Assembly: GCF_030272615.1 (NCBI RefSeq)
Contig: NC_081410.1
Coordinates: 571,651,241-571,715,240, forward strand
Direction: 5' to 3'
Origin: Cryptomeria japonica
Taxonomy: Eukaryota > Streptophyta > Pinopsida > Cupressales > Cupressaceae
DNA: 64,000 nt
Positions within the stretch are counted from its first letter, which is position 1. Each line of letters starts with the position of its first letter. The notes below the pieces were generated by a model. That model made no database searches. It saw only the letters and a program-made list of their open reading frames with translations, and had not been told where the DNA came from. Shown here piece by piece: positions 35,345-46,076 of the stretch. The position numbers and the translations under genes were made by a program.

Positions 35345-36540
35345 TCTGTTGATGTGTTTTTTAGGCACATGCGAACACAGAATAAAATACCTTAAGTATC
35401 TTGTCCTCTCTTGAATAGAATCTCTTGGATGCTGAAGATTAGCTTAAGGATCACCCAAAAAGATTCCAAGGTTCATATATGTAGGATCACTACGTGCGGA
35501 TAAGCTTGGTTGGTCGTTGTGATTGCTGTTTCATCAAGGGACATTTATGGTTCGAAAAGATTTTATGAAGTGATTGGCATATGGCATGCGATGGGATTTC
35601 TTCCTAAGACTACTAAATGATTATAAAAAAAAATGGCAAAAGATGAGGATGTAGAGAAATTCTAAGCTATTCTAAAATGAATGGATGAAGAAATGACTCA
35701 AGTGAAACTCAACCAGTTATAGCTTTGCCATACACAAACGACTCCACTAAAACTAGTGCCATCTTCTAAGGACGTTTGTAGATTTTCAAATTACTACTAA
35801 TCATAGACACCATCAATTGAATGCATATCAATGATTTAGCAATAATCGAACTTAAACGCTTTCAAATGTTCTAGTTGACCACACAAGGCTCGCTTACAAT
35901 CAGCAAGAAGCTAGTGGTATGGATAACGAGTTTCATAATATATCAAATGCAACATTCCATCATTTAATCTAAACACTAAAACTAACATCAAGGATTGACT
36001 TGAGATGACAAGAGAACCATGCAATAAGCTTCATGGATTGAGCAAAAACACCATAACTTCAATGTTTTATTGATCCAATAGCCAAACAACAACAATTCTT
36101 CAAGTCTTTCTCTTGTCAATATTTTAGCACTATTACTCTCTCTTCTACTCTATTGCTATTACTAACATCATTAACCTTGCTATTATCTATATATATTTCT
36201 TACAAATGAAATGAGCGGAGCTTATATAAGACTCCCAAATACAATGAAAGGCTAAGATCGAATGGAGATCAAGGGCCAAGATCTTGCCACCTAAACCCTA
36301 ATTAGGGTTTGATACAAATGAAAACCCTATCTAAATAATCATCATCATGAATCAGCCAATAGGAAAATAGCATGTGCTAGCACAGAAACCGAGGAAGCAT
36401 CCTCCAATAGGAACGCGAAATGCCACATGGGATCTGTTGTCATTTTATGACACCTTGGTCCATCGGCAAGAACTGATCAGAGATACATTCTATGGATCAG
36501 CGTTGCTCCAATTTTGATCAAGAGAAGACGTTGCAATCAT
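35345..36540 (-). mobile_element. LTR-derived block B
   Basis: Diverged homologue of block A. The reverse strand ends AACACATCAACA at about 35345, and a TATA box (CTTATATAAGC) lies at 36221-36230. The sequence upstream, to the right, is the palindromic motif array at 36590-37560. Confidence 0.5.
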
Positions 36541-36589
36541 GAGTTTTGGAGTGTTGCCTTGTCGGAAGTTCCTAGGCCCTCTCTTTCTC

Positions 36590-37560
36590 CTTTTCTCGGA
36601 ACTCCGGAACCCTGAGGTTTCAAAGTTCCCTTCCTTCCCTAGCTTAGCCCCTCCTCTCCTTAGCCTTTTCTCCCTCTTCCCTGGAACTTTGGAACCTCGA
36701 GGTGTTAATGTTTGTAGCTTCAATCGAATGATCATTTAGAATACATATAATATATGTTGATTAATAATAATATATTATTATGTTATATTATTATATTATT
36801 ATTAATCATATAAAATTTAATATTCAATATTAATCTATTATATTATTCTAAATTAATAATTGATTGACGAAACATTATAATATTGATTAAATTATTATAA
36901 TTAAAGGAGAGACATGTCTGTTCAAGGACATGCCTCTCCAAAGGAATATATATAGTATAATGTTATTCAATTTGAGAACACATAGAATTCCAAGAATGCA
37001 AGTATCAGATTGAATCAGATATATACATTAAAATACATCCAATAAAACTTGGGAAAATCAACACGAGGTTTCGAAGTTCCTCGTCCTTTTTTCCCCCTCT
37101 TCCCTCTTTGGAACTTCGGAACCCCGAGGTTCCGAAGTTCTTAGCCTTTCTTTCCTTCGCCTCTTCTCTTAAGCTTCTCCTTTCCCCGGAACTTTGGAAC
37201 CCCGAGGTTTCGAAGTTCCCCTTCTCTCTTTAGCCGTTTCCCTTTCTTCCCCGGAACTCCGGAACCTCGAGGTTCCGAAGTTCCTTTGCGAAGTTCCCCG
37301 GAACTCCGGAACCCCGAGGTTCTGAAGTTCCCTCCCCTTCTTCTCCCCGGAACTCCGGAACCCTCCTTCCCCCTTTGCCTTCTCTCTCTAGTTCCTTTTC
37401 TTCTCTTCTCCTCTCTATCCCGGAACTCCGGAACCCTTAGGTTCCGAAGTTCTTTCCTTAGCCTTTTGAAGTTCTCTAGAACTCCGGAACCCCGAGGTTC
37501 CAAAGTTCCTTCCCCCTTCCTTTGTCTTCCTCACTTCGGGAGTTTGAGCTTCCGAAGTCT
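36590..37560. repeat. Array of palindromic GGAACTCCGGAACC motifs
   Basis: About nine units of GGAACTCCGGAACC, a short CCGAGG centre, then GGTTCCGAAGTTCC. Each is an imperfect inverted repeat of about 34 nt, separated by pyrimidine-rich spacers. One unit is split by the solo LTR at 36703-37063. The long open frames across the array come from its composition and are not genes. Confidence 0.9.
36703..37063 (+). mobile_element. Solo LTR, 361 bp
   Basis: Starts TGTTAATG and ends AATCAACA, flanked by CGAGG on both sides (36698-36702 and 37064-37068). Removing it with one CGAGG restores a palindromic array unit. It has a hairpin GGAGAGACATGTC/GACATGCCTCTCC at 36905-36938 and then a TATA box (AATATATATAG) near 36945-36955, so it lies in forward orientation. 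Very AT-rich. Confidence 0.88.
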
Positions 37561-38469
37561 TTGGGCTTCCTTCCGATTGGCGACACTTCCGGATGGCATG
37601 ATCGACACTCAAGGCTTTTAATGCTCCGATAGTTTTGGTGACTTGTGCACTTTCTTTTGTGGAGCCACAAGGGCGCATTAAATGTTTTTGGCAGGATTTC
37701 CATCAAGGGAGGTACGGGGCCATGCTTGGTGACTTATGTCATGACTGACTTTGGAAGGTTAGTCAATCCACCTTCTCAGGATTGCCCTTTGTGGGTATGG
37801 CTAGGTTGCTTGCATGTAAGTGCATGCACTTCCAGACTGACATACAGGGGTCATGATCACCCTTGTAACCATTTTTCTATATAAAGGTTGTTAAGCCTCA
37901 TTGTAAAGGGTTCTCTCCCTGCTGCCTCGAGCTTTCTTATGCTCTTTCTCTTCTCTCGAAGACTTGTAATTATTTTTGCATTTCTGCAATTGTAAGTTTG
38001 GCCTTTGGCCTTTGAATGAATTGAAACTACCATTCTTGCCTTACTTTAACTTATGCGTGCTGTGTATTTGCTCTTACCTCCATTATAAGTGTATGTTTGT
38101 GGTTTTCTTTCACATGTATGCTGTGTTAACTTGTTTTCTGAGTGTGACTTGTGGGAATCCTTCTCCCCTCTTGACAATTAAAAAATTCTAACCTCCACAC
38201 ATGCATTTGGGTCACTCATGCAATTGAAGTTTGTGCATCTCTTAGGCATTTCAGTTGATTCCTTGTGCCATTTCCGGTGGGGAGAGGAACAATCTCTTCT
38301 TGGTGCATCACCTCCTATTTCAAGCATTCTCTCTTCCTCTTTACCTCTACAAAATTGTTAGGATAGGCTTAGGATTTAGTTTTGAAGTGTTGAGTTGGTT
38401 CAACACCTGCACCTGGACTGAGAAGGAAGCCGGCCTTCTCCGGAGATTCAACCCCCTTGCGCAAGGTCC
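37561..38469. other. Non-coding, possible forward LTR promoter
   Basis: TTCTATATAAAGG at about 37876-37888 is a good forward TATA box, followed by a CT-rich stretch as in plant LTR transcription starts. LTR ends are not defined. Confidence 0.3.
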
Positions 38470-39330
38470 TGTTGGTGTCTGTTTTATCATCTACCAAACA
38501 TTAGGATAGGATACCCGAAGGTATTCTATCCTCTCCTGAAAAATCACTACTGATTCCAAGGTCTATATGTGCAAACAAGAGACTTTAGTGGAATAGCTTC
38601 TTGGGTAGTGTATGTTGAAATTTCAAGGGGAACTTATGTTGACAAGTATCTTGAACTGCTGAACTTGGATGGATTTGGCAATTTTAGGCTCTTCTTTTTT
38701 TTTTTGGAATTTTCTGGGATTTAGATTTTCAAAAGAAAGGGAAAAAGGGTAGGGTTCGAGGAGGTTAATCTAATCCTACGAATTTTGGAGACGGTATCAA
38801 CTGGGTGCTCTTGAGAAACCAAACCTTGCTTCGCCACACTAGGGACAACTACACAAGGCCGGTGCAATCTTCAATGGGTTGTGCTTATGATCGAGATGTT
38901 GGGATGCACAGGGGATGGGCTCAGACTAACTTTGCACGGTGAGATGGAAATCATCCATACACCAAAAGTATGAGCGGAGATACACCATCAATTGACACTT
39001 ATCAAATCCTTCATTCAAATTAACAACAATGAAAACAAATCTAAATTAAGTCTAACTAAGTGTTGAGGCAATTGAAACCATGCAAATCATTCAAATAATA
39101 GAGATTACAAAGCAGCGCACATGCAATATATTATCTGGAAATGACCTAAAGCAACAATACATCAAAATCTCACTCTCTCCAAATGAGAGGAGGCAACCTT
39201 ATATAGTTTTTCAAAATGAATGAATGGTCGAGATCAAACAGCCATCAAGGGCCAAGATTGAAAGTCTTAAACCTTAATTAGGGTTTCCCAAATTACTATC
39301 AGTTCAAACAAATGGAAGAGTGACACATGG
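38470..39330 (-). mobile_element. LTR-derived block C
   Basis: Third homologue of blocks A and B. The reverse strand ends CAGACACCAACA at about 38470, and a TATA box (CTATATAAGG) lies at 39197-39206. It abuts the 3' end of the large ORF at 39345. It does not match the DNA upstream of that ORF, so the two are not an obvious LTR pair. Confidence 0.5.
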
Positions 39331-39344
39331 TGCAACTGCTAATT

Positions 39345-42300
39345 TCACTGGGGTGAGTGGCCACCTTCTTCTTTCAGAGATTCAATGTATCTGGACACAA
39401 TGAGCTTGACCTCCTCCATGGTGACACTTGGCAAACCGCCAATCTGGAAGTCGACGAGGTCCACATCATCGGTGCATGTGGCAAGGATGCCTTCCCACTC
39501 AACTGCTTGGGTGAGGAAGGCATCATCGATGGAGAGGAAGTTTGCAATCTTTGAAAGATCGCCTTTGTCAATCATCCCTGAATCCCTGTAGAAGCTTGCC
39601 TAAATCCTGGCTCTCAGGTTCTTTGCTTGTAAATGCTTCTCCCTTAGGCTTTCCTTCTTCTAGATCTCTGACGCCACACAGAATACCTTGCCCAGGATCT
39701 CTCTAACACTTGCCTCTGTCTCAAAGCACTTGGTCTCGGATTTCTTCAGAACCTCAATCTGAGTGACCAGAGTATAGTACCATGTGCCGAAGTCGTACTT
39801 GTCTCCTGTCTGTATGATGCCTGCATCCACTAAGCTCCTCTTCGACATGCCTTGGATAACCTTCAGATGAGGGAGTATTTCATTCTGAATTTCATCCACC
39901 TCTTCCCAATTGGAGGCTAGATCCTGGATGCGATCAATCAATAAAGAAGTTGCCTTGTGTGCCAATACTAAGTTTTCTACCAGTGTGTCAGCACGCACCG
40001 AAGTGTCTGAAATCCATTCCTTTTCTTGAGTGTACGAGCCCTTCATATCATCATAGTCCTTCATTGATCCCTACTGAAGAGGCTGTGGCGGAGTAGCCGG
40101 GACTTCACGGTTGAGTGGGCTGGTAAGATGGAGAACATACTTCTTCCACTGTTGGTTCTCTTCTTCAACCTTCTTCCTCTTTTCCTTTTCATGAGCCAGC
40201 CTTGTCTTTAGAACGTTGCAAGAGTCATCAAAATATTGGATCTCTTGGTCCTGGGTGGGCTTACCCAGCTCTACGGTGGTAACCTTGTAATCATCTGTGG
40301 TGACATTGTCTCTAGTCTTCCCTTCTTTGGGCACTGCTATCTGGACTGTCCTGAATCCGGCACTGTCTCTCTGAATCAGGGAAAATTTCCTGGCGGGTTT
40401 GGGTGGTTTAGCTATAGAGGGTTCATTCACCTTCTCCAGGAATGCTGCAATGACCTCCTCGGTTGAGTGGGCCTCTTTGGGAACCTTGGCCTTTATCCTT
40501 GCTCTCAGCCAATCCGGAATGGTTGATTGTTCTACAGTGTTCCGATCAAACTCATCATCTGCCTCTCCTGGGTTTGCTGGTATGCCATCCAAGAAGATTG
40601 TAGGTGCTTCAATTCGCTCTTTGTTTGGACTTTGGAAGACCTTTTCCACTACTTCCTCAACTGGCTGGGAAAGAACTCTTACTTCATCATCAATCACACA
40701 GATGTTCATCTCTTGCTCCCCAGTTGCACTCTGATTGAGCGCAATGGAAGCAACACTTAGGATGGAGTGACTCTTGCTGGATTCTCTTCTCTCACCTACA
40801 ACCCTTTTCCCTATGACCTTTGTGGAGCTTTCAACCAACTCCTTCCTCTTTCGAGACTCAACACTTTCTGGATTTCGAGCATCACCGGCGGAGGTACAAG
40901 GATTGACGGACAGAGTATCATCTACTCCCATTAATTCATAAGTCAAGGTCACACCTTTGGCCTTCAACTGTTTTGTCTTTTCAGACGCCCACCACCTTGA
41001 ATACTCAACCACCGACCTCATGAGGTCTGCTAGATCTGATTTCTCTCCCTCTGTCCAATCTATTAAGACTAAGGGTTCATTTTTCATCTTCTCAAAGCCC
41101 GGCTGCTGAAGTTCTAGGCTTTCTTCTACCTGATCGACAACTTTGAATACTTCTATTGCTCTCACCATACCCAACGAGATTCTTGACCAGAATCTCTTCC
41201 TGATCTCGAAGCTATCGGCTGCATTAGCCCAGTAGTCTTCTAGATCTAGTCTGTGCTCAAACGTTGTTCCTTCGATCTTCTTTATCCTATGTAATGGATC
41301 AAAATCTTTTCTTGCCTTGTATTGATAGAAGGGATACCAGGCCAACTCCTTCTCAGCGGTTGCAGCAGCCTGTGATGATGGACATGTTTCCAGCCCATTA
41401 CCAATTGTAAGTGAGGATGTCCCTACCTTCTTTTGCTTATCCCTTTGAATCACTATATACTCGTCCAATTGTCTCACAACCTCGAGCAACACCACTTGGT
41501 TGGTAGGGTAAGCTGGAAGCTTGTATGGAGGCCCGGAGAATCCCTGAATTTGGAGGTAAGTGAATTTTGGATATTGGATGTACCAACACCCGAACTGACC
41601 GATGAAGTCCATAGACTCTTGAGAGAGCCTCTGGTGCAGGCCACCTTGAAGTGTCCGGGTAATGTGCATCAGGAAGGTATCATTCACCCTTTTGAAATGG
41701 AATTTCTCCTCCATGTGGAGCTGGGGATAGCAATCGTATACTGGAAACTGGTTCTCCTTGTTCCCAACTTCTCCTCTACAAGTGAGACCTCTGTACCTGT
41801 AGGTCCTGGCCAAAGAGTAAAACAATTAAGAACTCATGAAGAAAGTCCTATTCGTCTCCAGGTTCCTTAGCTGGCTGTCTAGGTTGTCGCTGATCATCCG
41901 AGCCTAGTCTATCATTTTTACTCCATTGATTATCTCATTAATGAAATAATACATCCAGGGTTCGAATGGAGCTCCTTGAGGATTTCCTATTATTCTATTG
42001 AGCAGGACAATCATGTCCCCAATGTCCTCCTTGAAGTATGCTCGCACTAGGCTCTTTCTCTGGAGTTTAGAGGCGCCCTTCCTCGGCTTATCTAGCCAGG
42101 AATGGTTAACTATGGCATCATATTCCTCTAGGTGGTCATGGTATAGACTGTCAGCTTCGTCCTTTGTCATACACACTGTGTTGTGGTACTCTGGGATCCT
42201 GAAGGCCTCTCTGATGGCCTCATCGCTGACATTCGCCAGCACTCTTCCATCAGGTGCAACAATGTCCTTACTGATGGGGTTGTAGTGTTTGGCACATTCG

Positions 42301-42545
42301 ACTACTAGTTCATTGCACTGCATGGTGGGGAGGAAGCCAGCAACATGCACGATACCACTCTTCATCATCTTTCGCGCAATGGTGGTAGGCACAAGGTTGT
42401 CCAGACCAAACATTCGCTTCGTAAATTCCCTCAGGTTGATGTGTCCGAGGTTGGTGTCGCTGATGTTCTTCCACTTTGAAGTCATTCTTGACTCTGGAGG
42501 AACATCTTTGTCTACCTGGAATTTCATAACGTCTGGGGCCTGCAA
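39345..42545 (-). pseudogene. Large ORF of unknown family in LTR-element context, 1,067 codons
   Basis: From ATG at 42545 to the stop at 39345 the reverse strand is one frame with no frameshift, broken by stops at 41904 (TAG), 41826 (TAA), 40071 (TAG), 39660 (TAG) and 39600 (TAG). The N-terminal ~330 residues are conserved with the copy at 51433-53064: FEPWMYYFINEI, NRTFFMSS, VYDCYPQ, NDTFLMHI, WYIQYPKFTYLQIQG, LPAYPTNQVVLLEVVRQL. A Ser/Glu/Lys-rich variable middle and a coiled-coil-like C terminus follow. No gag zinc knuckle, protease, RT or integrase motif is visible. I do not recognise the family. It is probably the protein of a non-autonomous LTR element, judged from the flanking LTR-like DNA. 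Confidence 0.7.
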
Positions 42546-43439
42546 GCAAGTAATGAAATTTTAAAGTTAGAAAATGATTTGCAAAGTTTTGAAAATAACG
42601 GGGCTGCGAAATGGCTAAGTGTTGGAAAATTTTCCATTTTTTATTCTCATACTTAGCCATAAAAATCGAATTTCCACCTAAAAACCCTCAGTCTTAAGGC
42701 TGGTTGTGGTTACCACCAAGTGTCAAAACTTTCAAAAAAATTTCATACTTAGCCAAAAAAATGATTTTCTTCCTCCAAAATTTTCGAAAAAATCATTTAT
42801 TAAATTCTGGAAAATATTCAGAAAATTCATAATTTTAATTTCACCTCTGACTTGGATAGAAGTAAAGCTAGAATTTTCTCCAGAATACTCAGAAAATTCA
42901 GAAAAGTTTAGATAATTCTTCCTCGTGCTAGTTGCCTTTCTCCAAAAATCTGTAAAACTTTTGCCAAAAAATATTATCCAACTTCCAGCAATATCTAGAA
43001 TTTTCTCCAGATGATCTTCAAACTGACATACTTTACTAAGCTCTACTTAGTAACTTTGAACTTCTTGGTGTAATAATGAAGTTGATAATGAAGTATTTGT
43101 AGACAAGGTTAAATCTTCAAGTAGAAACCCTTAAAATCATCCAACTCATACTTCTAATTTGAACTTCATGTTTCCCAGTTTTAAGACAACATCTCAAAAA
43201 AAACATTCCATTTTGATTTAAGTCTGAAGATATTTATCAATTCTCCAATATTCCCTTTCATAAAAAAACTTTCCATTTTGATTTAATATCTCAATAATCT
43301 TTCAATATTCTTTTCCTCCAAAAAAAACTTTCCATTTTGGATTTATTTTGAAGATATTTAATAATCCTTAGATATTTTCTTCATTTTGGATTTAATTTTG
43401 AAATCTCTGTGGATTTTTGTGACATCATGTTGACTTTGT

Positions 43440-44130
43440 TTGACCTTCCATGTGTAGGCGGACTTTTGGAAGTTTATCTTCATCTTCTCCAAGTTTTGGC
43501 AGACTTTGCCTACCTCTCCAAGGTATGGCGGAGTTTAGAGGGCCTTCCCATGTGTATGGCAGACTTTGGAAGGTGCTCTTGGGCGGACTTTGGTGGCTTC
43601 TCCATCATTTGAAGACCTTGGGCGGAGTTTTGAAGGTCTTCCATATGTTTTGCTAGGGACACCAAGGGCTACTAAGACATGGCGGAGTTTGAAGAGGGCT
43701 CAAGGCATGGCTCCCACCTTGGGCGGACTTTGGAGACACCTCCTAGGGCAGACTTCTAGCAACATCCTCTAGAGCGGACTTTAGGCAAGGCTCCCACCTT
43801 GGGCGGACTTTGATGGCTTCTCCAACTTATGGCGGACTTTGGGGGGTTGCTCCATCATGGCCTCTTCAACACATGGCGGACTTCAGACTTGGCTTCTCCA
43901 TCACTTGGCATGCTTGGGCGGACTTTAGGCTATACCCCTATGCACCCTACACATACATGGCGGACTCTGGTGGTGTCTCCCCAATGCACCCTACACATAC
44001 ATGGCGGACTTTGGAGTGTTGGTCTTCATGGCCTCCCAACCTTGGCGGACTTTGAAGAGTGCTCCCACATGGCCTCCCAACCTTGGCAGACTTTGAAGAG
44101 TCTTCAACACATGGTCTCCCGCATCGTGGT
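43440..44130. repeat. GGCGGACTTTGG motif array
   Basis: About 19 copies of GGCGGACTTTGG or close variants (GGCGGAGTTT, GGCAGACTTT) at irregular 25-50 bp spacing. Most are also carried in the triplicated unit. Confidence 0.9.
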
Positions 44131-46011
44131 GGAGTTTGAACCTGCAACAATACTTCAAAACCCTTGTTAGCCAGACTTAGAAGAATTTTCAGAGAAATTT
44201 CAAAATTTCACAGCTTAATCAAATTTAATCGGATTAACTTGAAATTTGAAATCCTTGCTTAGGTGGACGTCTGAAGCAGCAAAAAAGTCTAAAATCTAGG
44301 GATTTAGCTTTTTAGGTCAAAACTTGGAGTTTTCGAGTTCCGGTTGAAGCTGGTCAGTGGTGCAAGTGTAAACCCTAGGTTTGCATCCCGAAAAAGCAAA
44401 AAAGCCTAAAATCTAGGGATTTAGCTTTTTAGGTCAAAACTTGGAATTTTCAAGTTTCGGTCAAAGCTGGTCAATGGTGCAAGTGTAAACCCTAGGTTTG
44501 CATCCCGAAAAAGCAAAAAGCCTAAAATCTAGGGATTTAGCTTTTTAGGTCAAAACTTGGAATTTTCGAGTTCCGGTCGAAGCTGGTTAGTGGTGCAATT
44601 GTAAACCCTAGGTTTGCATCCCGAAAAAGCAAAAAAGCAGACATCCCTAAAAAATAGGGAAAACTTTCTAAAAATAGCCATACCAAGGATTGGGCTAAAA
44701 ATGCCAAAAACGAAACTTCCTAAAAAATAGGAAAAAAGCAAAAAGCAAACTTTCTAAAAATAGAAAGTTGTCCAAATTCGTCCAAATCAATTGCGATCTT
44801 CGTCCTTTGGCCTTTCTAAGCACTTTGGCGGTGTTCGCATTCCGGAATCACATAACTTGCAAGAACTAACTTTCAATCGTCAAGGCCTGAAATGCTCTGA
44901 ACTGGACAAGGCTTGGGGAAACTGCAGCAAAAGGTCACAAGATACTAACAAAACCCTAGAAAGCAAGAAAAGAGAGGGTCCCCATTTGCAATGGGGCGAT
45001 GTGTGAAAAAGGTCACAACAGGTCCCACACTTTGGGGTTGTTTCCATGTTTCACAAGGTTGTTGAGTTGAGAGCTCAGCAAGGGTGCGAGCTTTTGTGAT
45101 AACAGGATCATAACAAACTATCTTCTAGAATCTGGTTCCCTTTCTCACGTTCCTTTCTAGCATATTCGATGAATCTAGTCACCATCCCCTCTATCTTAGT
45201 CATCGGGATCTCAGGTAGAGATTTCAGTTGCTCTTCCATGTGCATGACCTTGTCAAAAGCTCTGATGATGGCATCCTCCCATTCAGGTTCGAGCTCTTGA
45301 GTGTTGCTTGCCAAGAATACGAACTCTAGCATATCATTCATTTGCTCTTTGGTTGTCATACCATCAGTACCGTGGAAGATAAACTTTATTCTTTCTTGCA
45401 ACTCCTTGGCCTCTATAACTGTCCCTTGATCAATCTTCCTTCCTAAGACAATCTGTGCTACTCCCACTATCTTATCATGGATTCAGTGCATATCATCCTG
45501 AACTTGACTACATCCATTTCCAATCTCCTCGAAAATAATCTTCCTTGTGTGAAGCAGGCTACTCCATTGTAGAAGACCAGGGGTAGTTCCTTCTCTTCTT
45601 ACTTTCTTCCTTGATAGGACCTCTCTTGGTGTCTTCCTTATTACTTGAAGCACTGGGATGATAACATCTCTAGCATGAGTAAATGCTTCAGAGGCCTCTA
45701 TGAGGACGTGAGTTCTCCCAAGGACCCTTATGATAGTATCGAGTGTTTGCATGATGCCCTTCATGAACTTGCTCACTCTAGTGTATGAATCCTCTGTCCA
45801 TGTACCCATTAATTGTGCTGAATTCTTCATTTTCTCCATATGATCAATCGACTCTGCGGGAAGCAAGGGAGGTCGTGTAGCTGCTGAACTTTGATGTGTC
45901 AATGGTTGCTGAAAGTGCTGGACATAGTTCCTCCATGCACTTATCTCCTTTTCCAATCTTCTATTCTTCTCTATTTCAGCCCTCAACATGTCGTTGACGG
46001 CCTTCACTAAA
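43601..46011. repeat. 2,411-bp tandem unit, copy 1
   Basis: Starts TCCATCATTTGAAG. It joins part of the GGCGGACTTT array, the LTR start and the last ~300 codons of the large ORF. Copies 2 and 3 follow directly. Confidence 0.95.
44285..44640. repeat. ~117-bp minisatellite, three units
   Basis: Units contain TAAAATCTAGGGATTTAGC and GTAAACCCTAGGTTTGCATC. The second and third start at about 44403 and 44520. The same three units recur in the other two tandem copies. Confidence 0.9.
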
Positions 46012-46076
46012 TCCATCATTTGAAGACCTTGGGCGGAGTTTTGAAGGTCTTCCATATGTTTTGCTAGGGACACCAA
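45108..46076 (-). pseudogene. C-terminal end of large ORF, duplicated copy 1
   Basis: Two stretches in one frame (45483-46076 and 45108-45467) separated by one TGA. The tail is Glu/Lys-rich and coiled-coil-like (MEEQLKSLPEIPMTKIEGMV). Its apparent N terminus (MVSLAKHMEDLQNSAQGLQM) comes from LTR sequence at the tandem junction, not from the original protein. Confidence 0.7.

Larger units (their letters stand above)
42546..45020 (-). mobile_element. LTR-like block between two large-ORF copies
   Basis: On the reverse strand it starts TGTTGTGACC at 45020, just after the 3' end of the ORF at 45108. It contains a CCCCATTTGCAATGGGG hairpin (44980-44996), a triplicated 117-bp unit, the GGCGGACTTT array, and ends upstream of the ORF at 42545. 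It could be the right LTR of one element, the left LTR of the next, or both. The start matches the terminus at 55796. Confidence 0.6.

Noticed and set aside
36490-37706. Long reverse and forward frames rich in Arg, Lys, Glu and Gly (up to 120 codons)
   Set aside because: They arise from the palindromic GGAACTCCGGAACC array and its pyrimidine spacers; frames are open on both strands because of composition.
43810-44170. Frames such as MADFGGLLHHGLFNTWRTS, repeated three times
   Set aside because: They are translations of the GGCGGACTTT array and repeat only because the 2,411-bp unit is repeated.
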